Shown here: positions 7,412 to 15,773 of the stretch, piece by piece
Numbering within the stretch: position 1 is the first letter of the stretch
How the letters are laid out: every line of letters starts with the position of its first letter
Assembly (NCBI GenBank): GCA_036381275.1
Contig: DASVDC010000008.1
Span: 1 to 64,000, forward strand
From: UBA7803 sp036381275
GTDB taxonomy: Bacteria; Pseudomonadota; Gammaproteobacteria; Pseudomonadales; Azotimanducaceae
DNA length: 64,000 nucleotides
Reading direction: 5' to 3'
Notes under the pieces: model-generated
Database searches by the model: none
Told to the model about the DNA's origin: nothing
What the model saw: the letters and a program-made list of their open reading frames with translations, nothing else
Program-made: the position numbers and the translations under genes

Positions 7412-9706
7412 TCAGATCTCCACGTTCCGCAGGCGCAGCGCGTTGCCGATCACCGAGACCGAGCTCAGGCTCATCGCAGCTGCCGCGATCATCGGGCTCA
7501 GCAACAAGCCGAGCCACGGATACAGCACCCCCGCGGCGATCGGTACGCCCAGGCTGTTGTAGACGAACGCGAGAAACAGGTTCTGGCGGATGTTGCGCAT
7601 GGTCGCGGCGCTCAGCGCCCGCGCCCGGGCGACGCCGCGCAGGTCGCCGCGCATCAGCGTGACCCCGGCGCTCTCCATCGCGACGTCGGTGCCGGTGCCC
7701 ATCGCGATACCGACGTCCGCCTGCGCCAGCGCCGGCGCGTCGTTGATGCCGTCGCCGGCCATCGCGACCACCGCTCCGTGCTGCTGCAGCTCGCGCACGA
7801 TCCGGTGTTTGTCCTCCGGTGAAACCTCGGCGTGCACCTCGTCGATGCCGACCCGGGCGGCGACCGCGCGGGCCGTCGCTTCGCTGTCGCCGGTGAGCAT
7901 CACCACTTTCACGCCGAGCCGGTGCAGGCGCGCGATCGCGTCCGGCGTGGTCTCCTTGATCGGGTCGGCGACGCTCACGAGGCCCGCCGCGCCACCGTCC
8001 ACCGCGACGAACATCACCGTCTCGCCCTCGCGGCGGTACTGCTCAGCGCGCTCGAACAGCGCGCCGTCGGCGGCGCCGAGCCGCTCCAGCAGACGGCGGT
8101 TACCGATCGCGACCCGCCGGCCGTCCACCGTGGCGACGACACCGGCACCGGTGATCGATTCGAAGTCGCCGGCCGGCTCGATCGGCACGCCGCGCGCCCG
8201 CGCGCCGCCGACCACCGCGGCGGCCAGCGGATGCTCGCTCTGGGCCTCCGCGGCGGCGGCGAGCCGCAGCAGCTCGTCCTCGGTGAAACCGCCGACCGGC
8301 TCGATCCGCACGAGCCCGGGCCGCCCTTCGGTGAGCGTGCCGGTCTTGTCGACCACCACCACGTCCACCTTCTCGAGGGTTTCCAGCGCCGCGGCGTCAC
8401 GGATCAGCACGCCGTGCTGCGCGCCTTTGCCGGTGCCCACCATGATGGACATCGGCGTCGCGAGGCCGAGCGCGCAGGGGCAGGCGATGATCAGCACCGC
8501 CACCGCGTTGACCAATGCGTAGCTCATCGCCGGCTGCGGGCCCCACAGCGCCCAGACGACGAAGGTGATCACGGCGGTGGCGATCACCGCCGGCACGAAC
8601 CAGGCCGAGACGGTGTCCGCGAGGCGCTGGATCGGCGCGCGGCTGCGCTGGGCCTCGGCGACCATCTGCACGATCTGCGCGAGCACCGTCTCCTCGCCGA
8701 CACGGGTCGCGGTCATCACGAAGCTCCCGGTGCCGTTCACGGTGCCGCCGGTAACGGTATCGCCCGGCGTCTTCTGCACCGGCAGCGGTTCGCCGGTGAT
8801 CATCGACTCGTCCACGGCGCTGCGGCCCTCGTCGACGGTGCCGTCCACCGGAACCCGCTCGCCGGGGCGCACCCGCAGCCGGTCGCCCCGCTGCACCGCC
8901 TCGAGTGCGATCTCCTCCTCGCTGCCGTCGGCACCGAGGCGTCGCGCGGTGGGCGGCGTGAGCTCGAGCAGCGCCCGGATCGCGCCGGACGTACGGCTGC
9001 GGGCGCGCAGCTCCAGCACCTGGCCGAGCAGCACCAGCGTGACGATCACCGCGGCGGCCTCGAAGTAGACGCCGACCCGGCCGTCGTGGGACCGGAACGC
9101 CTCCGGGAACACGCCGGGCGCGACGGCGGCCACGACCGAGTACAGGTAGGCCACGCTGACCCCGAGCGCGATCAGCGTGAACATGTTCAGATGGCGGTTG
9201 CGCACCGACTGTGCGCCGCGCACCAGGAACGGCCAGCCGCCCCACAGCACCACCGGCGTCGCGAGCAGGAGCTGGGCCCACGCGGCGATGCCGCCGGGGA
9301 CCGCCTGGTGGAGGCCGAGCGCGGGCAGCATCTCCGCCATCGAATAGACGAACAGCGGCAGCGTCAGCAGCCCGCTCACCCACAGCCGCCGTGTCATGTC
9401 GTCGAGCTCGGTGGTGTCCTCCTCGCCGACGGGGACGCCGGCGGGCTCGAGCGCCATCCCGCAGATCGGGCAGCTCGACGCCCGCACGTCGCGCACCTCG
9501 GGGTGCATCGGGCAGGTGTAGATGGTGCCCCGGTAGCCGGGGGGCACGCGGTCGTAGCGTCCGCCGGAGCGGCCGGCCGCAGCGCCGTGGTGGTGCGTGT
9601 GCCCGGCATCGGCGTGGCCGCAGTGCTCGTGCTCCGCCGCGTGCCCGCAATGCTCGTGTGCTGCCTCGTGCCGGCAGTGTTCGTGGGATCGGCTGTCGGG
9701 TGTCAT
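7412..9706 (-). CDS. copA: copper-translocating P1B-type ATPase with His/Cys-rich N-terminus
   Basis: 764 residues from the ATG at 9704-9706; an in-frame ATG eight codons earlier (9730) is possible. Instead of a ferredoxin-like HMA domain, the first 40 residues contain three HEHCxH repeats and a HTHHH run. A CPMHP...CPICGM heavy-metal-binding module follows (65-84). Eight membrane helices are expected. Catalytic motifs: TGE 304-306, transmembrane CPC 409-411, phosphorylated DKTGT 453-457 and HP 492-493. The CPC motif with neighbouring copper genes indicates Cu(I) efflux from the cytoplasm. It is first gene of the minus-strand operon and faces csoR across a 69-base gap holding the likely operator. 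The oxidase two genes down shares the historical name copA. Confidence 0.94.
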   Translation of the reverse strand: MTPDSRSHEHCRHEAAHEHCGHAAEHEHCGHADAGHTHHHGAAAGRSGGRYDRVPPGYRGTIYTCPMHPEVRDVRASSCPICGMALEPAGVPVGEEDTTELDDMTRRLWVSGLLTLPLFVYSMAEMLPALGLHQAVPGGIAAWAQLLLATPVVLWGGWPFLVRGAQSVRNRHLNMFTLIALGVSVAYLYSVVAAVAPGVFPEAFRSHDGRVGVYFEAAAVIVTLVLLGQVLELRARSRTSGAIRALLELTPPTARRLGADGSEEEIALEAVQRGDRLRVRPGERVPVDGTVDEGRSAVDESMITGEPLPVQKTPGDTVTGGTVNGTGSFVMTATRVGEETVLAQIVQMVAEAQRSRAPIQRLADTVSAWFVPAVIATAVITFVVWALWGPQPAMSYALVNAVAVLIIACPCALGLATPMSIMVGTGKGAQHGVLIRDAAALETLEKVDVVVVDKTGTLTEGRPGLVRIEPVGGFTEDELLRLAAAAEAQSEHPLAAAVVGGARARGVPIEPAGDFESITGAGVVATVDGRRVAIGNRRLLERLGAADGALFERAEQYRREGETVMFVAVDGGAAGLVSVADPIKETTPDAIARLHRLGVKVVMLTGDSEATARAVAARVGIDEVHAEVSPEDKHRIVRELQQHGAVVAMAGDGINDAPALAQADVGIAMGTGTDVAMESAGVTLMRGDLRGVARARALSAATMRNIRQNLFLAFVYNSLGVPIAAGVLYPWLGLLLSPMIAAAAMSLSSVSVIGNALRLRNVEI

Positions 9707-9753
9707 CGGATTGCCTTGCGGCGCCCGCATCGCTAAGATTGCCGCATACCCTA

Positions 9754-9768
9754 TACCCCTATGGAGTA
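9754..9768. promoter_or_regulatory. candidate CsoR operator between the copper ATPase gene and csoR
   Basis: TACCCC-TAT-GGAGTA is a near-perfect inverted repeat (one mismatch) resembling the G/C-tract pseudo-palindromes bound by CsoR/RcnR proteins. It lies in the 69-base divergent gap. Its right arm contains the GGAG ribosome-binding site of csoR (9763-9766), so binding could autoregulate csoR as well as repress the copper operon. Inference from motif and position. Confidence 0.6.
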
Positions 9769-9775
9769 AAAGGCA

Positions 9776-10048
9776 ATGATGGCGGATCACCAGGCGACCA
9801 TCCGGCGGCTGAAACGGATCGAGGGACAGGTGCGGGGCGTGATCCGGATGGTGGAAGAGGATCGTTACTGTATCGACATCCTGCAGCAGATCAGCGCGAT
9901 CCGCGCCGCGCTCACCAAGGCCGAGAGCGAGATCCTGAACGCCCACGCGGCGAGCTGCGTCGAGCAGGCCATCAGCAGCGGCGACGCGCAGGCGCAGCGC
10001 AAGACCTTCCGCGAGCTGGTGAAGCTGTTCGAGGGGGTGCGGCGCTGA
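9776..10048 (+). CDS. csoR: copper-sensing transcriptional repressor CsoR
   Basis: 90 residues, all-helical CsoR/RcnR (DUF156) family, opening with IRRLKRIEGQVRGVIRMVEED. Cu(I) ligands match the CsoR C-H-C pattern: Cys32, His57 and Cys61, with the same spacing (25 and 4) as the characterised proteins. This argues for copper rather than nickel or formaldehyde sensing. Without copper it should repress the divergent efflux operon; Cu(I) releases it. The start is the ATG at 9776 with GGAG 9 bases upstream; a second ATG follows directly at 9779. Confidence 0.93.
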   Translation: MMADHQATIRRLKRIEGQVRGVIRMVEEDRYCIDILQQISAIRAALTKAESEILNAHAASCVEQAISSGDAQAQRKTFRELVKLFEGVRR

Positions 10049-10059
10049 CTCGAAGCTTC

Positions 10060-10142
10060 TGTGGGAGCGGCCTCCGGCCGCGAATGGAGTCGACGTTCGC
10101 GGCCGGAGGCCGCTCCCACAGGCCGGAGGCCGCTCCCACAGG
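10060..10142. repeat. REP-like inverted pair plus partial copy
   Basis: A forward unit (TGTGGGAGCGGCCTCCGGCC then GCGAA, from 10060) and a reverse unit (from 10096) face each other 11 bases apart; a truncated reverse copy follows to 10142. It sits between the convergent ends of csoR and the amidase gene, where the folded RNA could help terminate transcription from both sides. Confidence 0.85.
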
Positions 10143-10153
10143 TTGGCCGGTTC

Positions 10154-11785
10154 CTACCGTGCGGGCCGCTCCAGCGTCGGCACGAACGCCGGCTTCCGAC
10201 GCCATCCGGTCGTCTGCTCGAACGCGTACGCGATCCGGATCAGGCGCGGCTCGCTGAACGGCTCGCCGACGAACGCGATGCCGACCGGCAACCCGGCGAC
10301 GTCGCCCGCGGGGACGCTGATGCTCGGGAAGCCGGACATCGCCGCCAGCGACGAGCTGCCGGCGATGTAGCGGTCGCCGGCGACCCAGTCGGTCTTCCAG
10401 GCGAACGAGCCCGCCAGCGTGACCAGCGCATCGAGCCGCTCGGTCTCGAGCAGCCGCCCCAGGATCTCCTGCATGCGCTGCGGCCCGTCCGCCAGCGCGC
10501 GCGTGTAGGCGGCGTCGTCGAGGCCGCCCTTCGCTTCCGCCCGGACGAACAGCTCCTGCCCGAAGACGGGCATCACCCGATCCGCGTGCGCCCGGTTCCA
10601 GACGATCAGCTCCGCCAGCGTATTCCGATCCTCCGGAACCGGATGGCTCGCGAGGTACGCGTTCAGGCCTGCCTTGAACTCGTAGAGCATCACGTCGAGC
10701 TCCGCATCGAACAGGCGCTCCGGCAGTTCGGGCACCACGTCGTCCACCAGCACCGCGCCGAGCGCTTCGAGGCGGTCGAGCGCGGCCTGATAGATACGTT
10801 CGAGGGCCGGATATTCGCCGGCGCCGAAGTAACTGCGGTTCACGCCGATCCGGAGCCCCTCGAGGCGGGTCAGCGCCGGGTCGGGCAGGAACGACGTGCC
10901 GGCGGGAAAGCGCCGCGGAGCCGGGTCGCGCGGGTCGTGATCCACCAGCACGCCGAGCAGCAGCGCAGCGTCGGCCACGGTGCGCGCCATCGGACCCGCG
11001 GTGTCCTGCGTGTGGGAGATCGGGATGATGCCGTGCCGGCTCACGGTGCCGACCGTGGGCTTGATGCCGACGATGCCGTTGATCGCCGACGGGCAGACGA
11101 TGGAGCCGTCGGTCTCGGTGCCGACCGCGAGCGGCGCGAGCCCGGCGGCCACGGCGACCGCGGAGCCGCTGGACGAGCCGCAGGGATTGCGGTCCAGCAC
11201 GTAGGGGTTGCGCGTCTGGCCGCCGACGCTGCTCCAGCCGCTGGTGGAGTGCTCGCCGCGGAAGTTGGCCCACTCGCTCAGGTTCGCCTTGCCGAGCACC
11301 ACCGCGCCGGCCGCGCGCAATCGCGTCACCAGGTGCGCGTCCTCCGGCGCCCGGTGATCGGCCAGCGCGAGCGAGCCGGCGTGGGTCGGCATGCGGTCGC
11401 CGGTGTCGATGTTGGCCTTCAGCACCACCGGCAGGCCGTGCAGCGGACCCTGCGGGCCCGCCTCCGCGAACGCCCGATCGAGCTCCGCGGCGATGCGCCG
11501 TGCGTCCGGATTCAGGTCGACGATCGCGTTGAGCCGCGGCCCGGCGTCGTCCAGCTCGGCGATGCGCGCGAGGAACGCGTCCGTGACCGCGGCGGCGGTC
11601 AGCTCGCCGCGCTCGAGCCGCGCGCGCAACTCCTCCGCGGTGAGTCCGGCGATCGCCTCGGCGTCGGGCGCCGCCGCCGGGGCCGCGAAGGCCGGATCGA
11701 AACCGACGGCTGCCAGCGCGATCAGAAGCGCCGCCCGGCGCGGACAGGCCGCCGCCCGGTACCCGACTCCGGCCGCGGCGCTCAC
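10154..11785 (-). CDS. amidase signature family enzyme, probably exported
   Basis: 543 residues from a GTG at 11783-11785 that overlaps the folB stop (GTGA). The N-terminus looks like a signal peptide: a basic RRAA followed by LLIALAAVGF and an AFAAP cleavage-like site near residue 35. The amidase-signature triad is present: Lys123 (PVVLKANID), Ser204 (NPCGSSSGS) and Ser228 (TETDGSIVCP). Such enzymes hydrolyse amides or peptide amides; the substrate is not evident. It is close to long periplasmic amidases and unlike the GatA in this window, which has no leader. It is translationally coupled to folB, although no functional link is obvious. Confidence 0.88.
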   Translation of the reverse strand: MSAAAGVGYRAAACPRRAALLIALAAVGFDPAFAAPAAAPDAEAIAGLTAEELRARLERGELTAAAVTDAFLARIAELDDAGPRLNAIVDLNPDARRIAAELDRAFAEAGPQGPLHGLPVVLKANIDTGDRMPTHAGSLALADHRAPEDAHLVTRLRAAGAVVLGKANLSEWANFRGEHSTSGWSSVGGQTRNPYVLDRNPCGSSSGSAVAVAAGLAPLAVGTETDGSIVCPSAINGIVGIKPTVGTVSRHGIIPISHTQDTAGPMARTVADAALLLGVLVDHDPRDPAPRRFPAGTSFLPDPALTRLEGLRIGVNRSYFGAGEYPALERIYQAALDRLEALGAVLVDDVVPELPERLFDAELDVMLYEFKAGLNAYLASHPVPEDRNTLAELIVWNRAHADRVMPVFGQELFVRAEAKGGLDDAAYTRALADGPQRMQEILGRLLETERLDALVTLAGSFAWKTDWVAGDRYIAGSSSLAAMSGFPSISVPAGDVAGLPVGIAFVGEPFSEPRLIRIAYAFEQTTGWRRKPAFVPTLERPAR

Positions 11786-12138
11786 CGCTGCCGGCGCCGT
11801 TCGATCGCGACGCCCACGCCGCCGGCCTCCGGCAGCGCGGCGGGCTTCTCCACCTCGACCCGGACGCGCTCGACCGGAAACTCGTGCAGCAGGAGCTGGG
11901 CGATGTGCTCGGCCAGCGTCTCGACCAGCCGGAACCGGCCTTCCACGGTCAGCGCGGTCACTCGCCGCGCCGCGGCGGCGTAGTCCACCGCGTCGGCGAT
12001 GTCGTCGGTGCGGGCCGCGCGGCTCGCGTCGGTCGTCATCGCGAAGCTGATCCGCACCGGCTGCGGCCGCTCCCGCTCGTGTGGAAGGATGCCGAGGATC
12101 GCCTCGACGGTGAGTGCGCGGACGAAGACGGTATCCAA
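11782..12138 (-). CDS. folB: dihydroneopterin aldolase
   Basis: 118 residues, the usual FolB size. Diagnostic stretches are VRALTVEAILGILPHERE, DYAAAARRVT, and RFRLVETLAEHIAQLLL with the conserved Glu; the C-terminus is VRVEVEKPAALPEAGGVGVAIER. It converts 7,8-dihydroneopterin to 6-hydroxymethyl-dihydropterin and glycolaldehyde in folate synthesis. The start is TTG (12136-12138), placed directly after the tsaD TGA with no spacer, so initiation probably depends on tsaD translation. No nearby ATG fits the conserved N-terminus. Confidence 0.93.
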   Translation of the reverse strand: MDTVFVRALTVEAILGILPHERERPQPVRISFAMTTDASRAARTDDIADAVDYAAAARRVTALTVEGRFRLVETLAEHIAQLLLHEFPVERVRVEVEKPAALPEAGGVGVAIERRRQR

Positions 12139-13152
12139 TCAGCCTCCCGGGGGTGTGAGCTCGGTCAGGGGCCAGCGGGCCCGGGTATCGATGGCGAGAC
12201 CGGCCATTTCGCCGGCCAGCAGCCGCTGACAGCCGGCGTAGGCGATCATCGCACCGTTGTCCGTGCACAGGCGCGGCGGCGCGTAGTAGATCGCCGCGTC
12301 GAGCCGGCGCTCGAGGCGCTCGCGCAGCCGCGTGTTCGCGCTGACGCCGCCGGCCACCACCAGATGCCGAACGCCGGTCTGCTCGATCGCGCGGCGGCAC
12401 TTGATCACCAGCGTATCGACCACCGCCTCTTCGAACGCGCGGGCGATGTCGGCGCGGTCCTGCTCGTCGAGCGGCTGGTGTGCCGTGACGGTGTTGAGCG
12501 TGAACGTCTTCAGGCCGCTGAAGCTGAAATCGAGGCCGGGACGGTCGGTCATCGGCCTCGGGAAGCGGAAGCGGTCCGGATCACCCGCCTGCGCGCAGCG
12601 CGCGAGCTCCGGGCCGCCGGGATAGCCGAGCCCGAGCATCTTCGCCGCCTTGTCGAACGCCTCGCCCGCGGCGTCGTCCACCGATTCCCCGAGCAGCGCG
12701 TAATCGCCGAGGCGGTTCACCCGCACGAGCTGGGTGTGTCCGCCGGAGACCAGCAGCGCGACGAACGGCAGCGGCGGCCGGCGCTCGCCCATCAGCGGCG
12801 CGAGCAGGTGCGCCTCCATGTGGTGCACGGCGATCGCCGGAACGTCCAGGCTCCAGGCCAGCGCTCGGCCGAACGTGGCGCCGACCAGCAGCGCGCCGAG
12901 CAGCCCGGGTCCGGCGGTGTAGGCGATGCCGTCGAGGTCGGTCAGCCGGCAGCCGGCCCGCGCGAGCACCTCCTCGGTCAGCGGGACGAGCTTGCGGATG
13001 TGATCGCGCGACGCGAGCTCGGGCACCACGCCGCCGTAGACCGCGTGCAGGTCCACCTGGCTGTGCAGCGCATCGGCCAGCAGGCCGCGCTCGGCGTGGT
13101 AGACGGCCACACCGGTCTCGTCGCAGGAGGTTTCGATACCGAGCACCAGCAT
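12139..13152 (-). CDS. tsaD: tRNA N6-adenosine threonylcarbamoyltransferase
   Basis: 337 residues, typical length. The Kae1/TsaD signature is intact: N-terminal VLGIETSCDETG, metal ligands in AVHHMEAHLL (His111 and His115), LLVSGGHTQLV, and a C-terminal DNGAMIAYAG. It transfers the threonylcarbamoyl group to A37 of ANN-decoding tRNAs together with TsaB and TsaE. It is divergent from rpsU across a 144-base promoter region, as in many gammaproteobacteria, and first of the tsaD-folB-amidase operon. Confidence 0.97.
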   Translation of the reverse strand: MLVLGIETSCDETGVAVYHAERGLLADALHSQVDLHAVYGGVVPELASRDHIRKLVPLTEEVLARAGCRLTDLDGIAYTAGPGLLGALLVGATFGRALAWSLDVPAIAVHHMEAHLLAPLMGERRPPLPFVALLVSGGHTQLVRVNRLGDYALLGESVDDAAGEAFDKAAKMLGLGYPGGPELARCAQAGDPDRFRFPRPMTDRPGLDFSFSGLKTFTLNTVTAHQPLDEQDRADIARAFEEAVVDTLVIKCRRAIEQTGVRHLVVAGGVSANTRLRERLERRLDAAIYYAPPRLCTDNGAMIAYAGCQRLLAGEMAGLAIDTRARWPLTELTPPGG

Positions 13153-13177
13153 CCGGCCATGTTAACACTGCGAGGTT

Positions 13178-13205
13178 TTGCAAAGCCGGAGGATTGCTAT
13201 AGAAT
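13178..13205 (+). promoter_or_regulatory. sigma70-type promoter of rpsU
   Basis: TTGCAA (13178-13183), a 16-base spacer and TAGAAT (13200-13205) match the -35/-10 consensus well. They lie about 90 bases before the rpsU ATG in the tsaD/rpsU divergent region. A short stem (CGATCC / GGATCG) lies in the predicted leader near 13217-13235. Confidence 0.6.
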
Positions 13206-13296
13206 CCGCGACCCTTGGCGATCCCGCTTCGGATCGGGGGCGTTCTCGCCCGATCGTTCCGGAGCCGGATCAGAACGAGAACCAATCGAGTCAACG

Positions 13297-13512
13297 ATGC
13301 CCAGTGTAAAGGTCAAAGAAAACGAACCGTTCGACGTCGCCCTGCGGCGTTTCAAGCGCTCCTGCGAGAAGGCCGGAGTGCTCTCCGAAGTCCGTCGCCG
13401 GGAGTTCTACGAGAAGCCCACCGCCGTGCGCAAGCGCAAGGCGGCCGCCGCCGTGAAGCGCCACGCGAAGAAGCTGCAGCGCGAGGCACGGCGCTTCGAG
13501 CGCAACTACTGA
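13297..13512 (+). CDS. rpsU: 30S ribosomal protein S21
   Basis: 71 residues, identical in length to the E. coli protein and with the same layout: MPSVKVKENEPFDVALRRFK, a central EKAGVL turn, YEKPT, and a long basic tail ending RFERNY. It binds the small subunit near the anti-Shine-Dalgarno region. It is first of the macromolecular-synthesis block and opposite tsaD. GC-rich inverted repeats (13525-13560) between it and the next gene may uncouple its high expression from downstream genes. Confidence 0.98.
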   Translation: MPSVKVKENEPFDVALRRFKRSCEKAGVLSEVRRREFYEKPTAVRKRKAAAAVKRHAKKLQREARRFERNY

Positions 13513-13593
13513 CGTCGTAGCACTGGGCCCGCTTCGGGCCCTCCGGCCCCCACCGGGGCCGCCAAAAAAGGCCACATTCCCGGAGTGTCGCCG

Positions 13594-14046
13594 ATGTCCG
13601 AGTCGAAGCTGAAACAGACCATCGGCGCCCACACGGTCGCTGCGATGAAGGCTCGGGATCGGCAGCGCCTGGGTGTGCTGCGCCTGATCAATTCCGAGAT
13701 CAAGCGGGTCGAGGTCGACGAGCGCCGTACGCTGTCGGATCAGGATGTCGTGAGCGTGCTGAACCGGATGGTGAAGCAACGCCAGGACTCGCTCTCGCAG
13801 TACGAGGCGGCCGGGCGCGAAGACCTCGCCGAGCAGGAGCGCTACGAGATCGACGTGGTCCGGGAGTTCCTGCCGGAGCCGCTCGACGACGATGCGCTCG
13901 AGGGGCTGATCGTCGCCGCGATCCGCGACACCGGCGCGCAGTCGATGCGCGACATGGGCAAGGTGATGAACCTGCTGCGCCCGCAGGTGGAAGGCCGGGC
14001 CGACATGGCCGTGGTGAGCGGCAAGGTCAAGGCCAAGCTCGGCTGA
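13594..14046 (+). CDS. GatB/YqeY domain protein
   Basis: 150 residues from the ATG at 13594, which has GGAG 8 bases upstream; a GTG at 13585 would overlap that site. The YqeY fold is recognisable from KARDRQRLGVLRLINSEIKRVEVDERR, EIDVVREFLPEPL and the C-terminal DMGKVMNLLRPQVEGRADMAVVSGKVKAKL. The domain is also found at the GatB C-terminus, where it contacts tRNA; the free protein's role is not established. Position after rpsU is conserved in gammaproteobacteria. Confidence 0.93.
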   Translation: MSESKLKQTIGAHTVAAMKARDRQRLGVLRLINSEIKRVEVDERRTLSDQDVVSVLNRMVKQRQDSLSQYEAAGREDLAEQERYEIDVVREFLPEPLDDDALEGLIVAAIRDTGAQSMRDMGKVMNLLRPQVEGRADMAVVSGKVKAKLG

Positions 14047-14128
14047 CCCGGCGGCGGCGCGCTCGCGCCGCGGGACCGCTTCCGGCGGGTACCGCGACAT
14101 TCGGTTCACAGACACGGGGCGCCGCGGC

Positions 14129-14145
14129 GGCCGATAATCGGCCGT
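14129..14145. promoter_or_regulatory. perfect palindrome upstream of manC
   Basis: CGGCCGAT-A-ATCGGCCG is a perfect 8+1+8 palindrome ending 34 bases before the manC start. It could be a regulator site or RNA hairpin. No known operator is recognised. Confidence 0.35.
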
Positions 14146-14179
14146 CACCGTGAGCGCTCGGAGAGGTTCGGCAACGTCC

Positions 14180-15589
14180 ATGGATTCCGTGATCCCGGTC
14201 ATCCTGGCCGGCGGTACCGGCAGCCGGCTGTGGCCGCTGTCCCGGGAGCTGTTCCCGAAGCAGTTCCACGCGCTGTTCGGCGGCGATTCGCTGCTGCAGA
14301 ACACGCTGCGCCGGGCGCGCCGGGTTTCCGGGCAGGCGCCGGTGATCGTCTGCAACGAGGAGCACCGGTTCCTGGTGGCGGAGCAGTGCCGGTCCCTCGA
14401 CACGCCGTGCCGGCGCATCGTGCTCGAGCCCCAGGGCCGCAATACCGCCCCGGCCATCGCGCTGGCGGCGTTCGAGGTCTGCCGGGCGCACGGCGACGGT
14501 ATCCTGCTGGTGCTGCCGTCCGACCACGTGATCACCGATCTCGATGCCTTCGCGCTCGCGGTGGAGCGGGCGGCCGCGGCCGCCGAGGGCGGCGCGCTGG
14601 TCACGTTCGGCGTCCAGCCCACCGCGCCGGAGACCGGTTACGGCTACATCGAGGCGCCCGGCGCCCGGGTGGGCGACGCGGCCACGCCGGTGCGTTCGTT
14701 CGTCGAGAAGCCCGATGCGGCCACCGCCGAGGCGTACCTCGCATCGGGCGGTTACTTCTGGAACAGCGGCATGTTCGTGTTCCGAGCCCGGGACTACCTG
14801 GACGAGCTCGCCCGCTGGCAGCCGGAGATACACGCGCGGATGGCGGCCGCATACGATGCGGGCCGCACCGACCTCGATTTCTTCCGTCCCGGCCCGGATT
14901 TCCTGCAGTGTCCGGCGGAGTCGATCGACTACGCGGTGATGGAGAAGACCGATCGGGCCATGGTGGTGCCGGTGGCGTTCGGCTGGAGCGACGTCGGCTC
15001 GTGGTCCGCGATCTGGGCCGCCTCGCCGCAGGACGAGGACGGCAACCACCTGGTCGGCGACGTGCTGACGATCGGCACGCGCAACTCCTACGTGCTCGCC
15101 CAGGATCGGCTGGTGGGCGCGATCGGCGTCGACAACCTGGTGGTGGTCGAGACGGCGGACGCGGTGCTGGTGGCCGACAAGGGCCGCGTGCAGGACGTCA
15201 AGCAGGTCGTCGAGCAGCTCAAGAACGGCGCCCGTGAGGAGTACCTCTCGCACCGTGAGGTGTTCCGGCCGTGGGGCAGCTACGAGGGCGTCGGCCGCGG
15301 CGAGCGCTACCAGGTCAAGCGGATCAAGGTGAAACCCGGTGAGCGCCTGTCGCTGCAGAAGCACCACCACCGCAGCGAGCACTGGATCGTGGTGCGGGGC
15401 ACCGCCGAGGTGACCCGGGGCGAGGAGGTCTTCACGCTGACCGAGAACGAGAGCACCTACATCCCGCTCGGCGTCAAGCACCGGCTCGCCAATCCCGGCA
15501 AGCTGGTGCTGGAGCTGATCGAAGTGCAGGTGGGGGCGTACCTCGGCGAGGACGACATCGTCCGCTTCGACGATCAGTACGGGCGCTGA
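14180..15589 (+). CDS. manC: mannose-1-phosphate guanylyltransferase / mannose-6-phosphate isomerase
   Basis: 469 residues from the ATG at 14180; a GTG ten codons earlier is less likely because the family starts close to IPVILAGGTGSRLWPLSRE. The nucleotidyltransferase domain (1-350) has this GTP loop, FPKQF and FVEKPD. The C-terminal type II cupin isomerase domain (about 355-465) has PWGSYEGVGRGERYQVKRI, QKHHHRSEHWIVV and TYIPLGVKHRLANPG. The bifunctional enzyme makes GDP-mannose for surface polysaccharide. It sits between yqeY and dnaG, interrupting the usual rpsU-dnaG-rpoD order, and could feed the glycan cluster 6 kb downstream. Confidence 0.95.
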   Translation: MDSVIPVILAGGTGSRLWPLSRELFPKQFHALFGGDSLLQNTLRRARRVSGQAPVIVCNEEHRFLVAEQCRSLDTPCRRIVLEPQGRNTAPAIALAAFEVCRAHGDGILLVLPSDHVITDLDAFALAVERAAAAAEGGALVTFGVQPTAPETGYGYIEAPGARVGDAATPVRSFVEKPDAATAEAYLASGGYFWNSGMFVFRARDYLDELARWQPEIHARMAAAYDAGRTDLDFFRPGPDFLQCPAESIDYAVMEKTDRAMVVPVAFGWSDVGSWSAIWAASPQDEDGNHLVGDVLTIGTRNSYVLAQDRLVGAIGVDNLVVVETADAVLVADKGRVQDVKQVVEQLKNGAREEYLSHREVFRPWGSYEGVGRGERYQVKRIKVKPGERLSLQKHHHRSEHWIVVRGTAEVTRGEEVFTLTENESTYIPLGVKHRLANPGKLVLELIEVQVGAYLGEDDIVRFDDQYGR

Positions 15590-15614
15590 AGGAGCCATTG
15601 GGAGCGCCGCCCGA

Positions 15615-15750
15615 TGTGGGAGCGGCGGCTACCCGCCCAGCTCCGGCCGCGAATTCGAGCGGTTCGCGGCCAGAGGCCGCTCCCACAAAAGCGTTCGCGG
15701 CCAGAGGCCGCTCCCACAAAAGCGTTCGCGGCCGGAGGCCGCTCCCACAA
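15615..15750. repeat. REP-like cluster with exact 31-bp tandem units before dnaG
   Basis: A forward long-loop unit (15615-15656) is followed by three reverse units. The first two are 31-base direct repeats (15663-15693 and 15694-15724, TTCGCGGCCAGAGGCCGCTC then CCACAAAAGCG); the third (15725-15750) has GGAGG in place of AGAGG. The array ends 23 bases before the dnaG ATG and probably lies in its leader. Confidence 0.88.
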
Positions 15751-15773
15751 CGATAGCGTGGTAGATTGCCCCG

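Noticed and set aside
5506..9736. Two long plus-strand open frames over the copper genes
   Set aside because: They are antisense to the multicopper oxidase and P-type ATPase, whose motifs are complete; the frames read as low-complexity His/Arg/Val sequence.
10154..12400. Extending the amidase upstream to 12400
   Set aside because: The first 205 codons overlap folB and tsaD in another frame and are Arg-rich; the GTG overlapping the folB stop followed by a signal peptide is the better start.
13525..13570. Rho-independent terminator after rpsU
   Set aside because: Two GC-rich stems are present, but on the plus strand they are followed by an A-run, not a T-run; at most it is an attenuating hairpin.
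15615..15750. CRISPR array
   Set aside because: The 31-base units are contiguous with no unique spacers and match REP-like palindromes elsewhere in the window.
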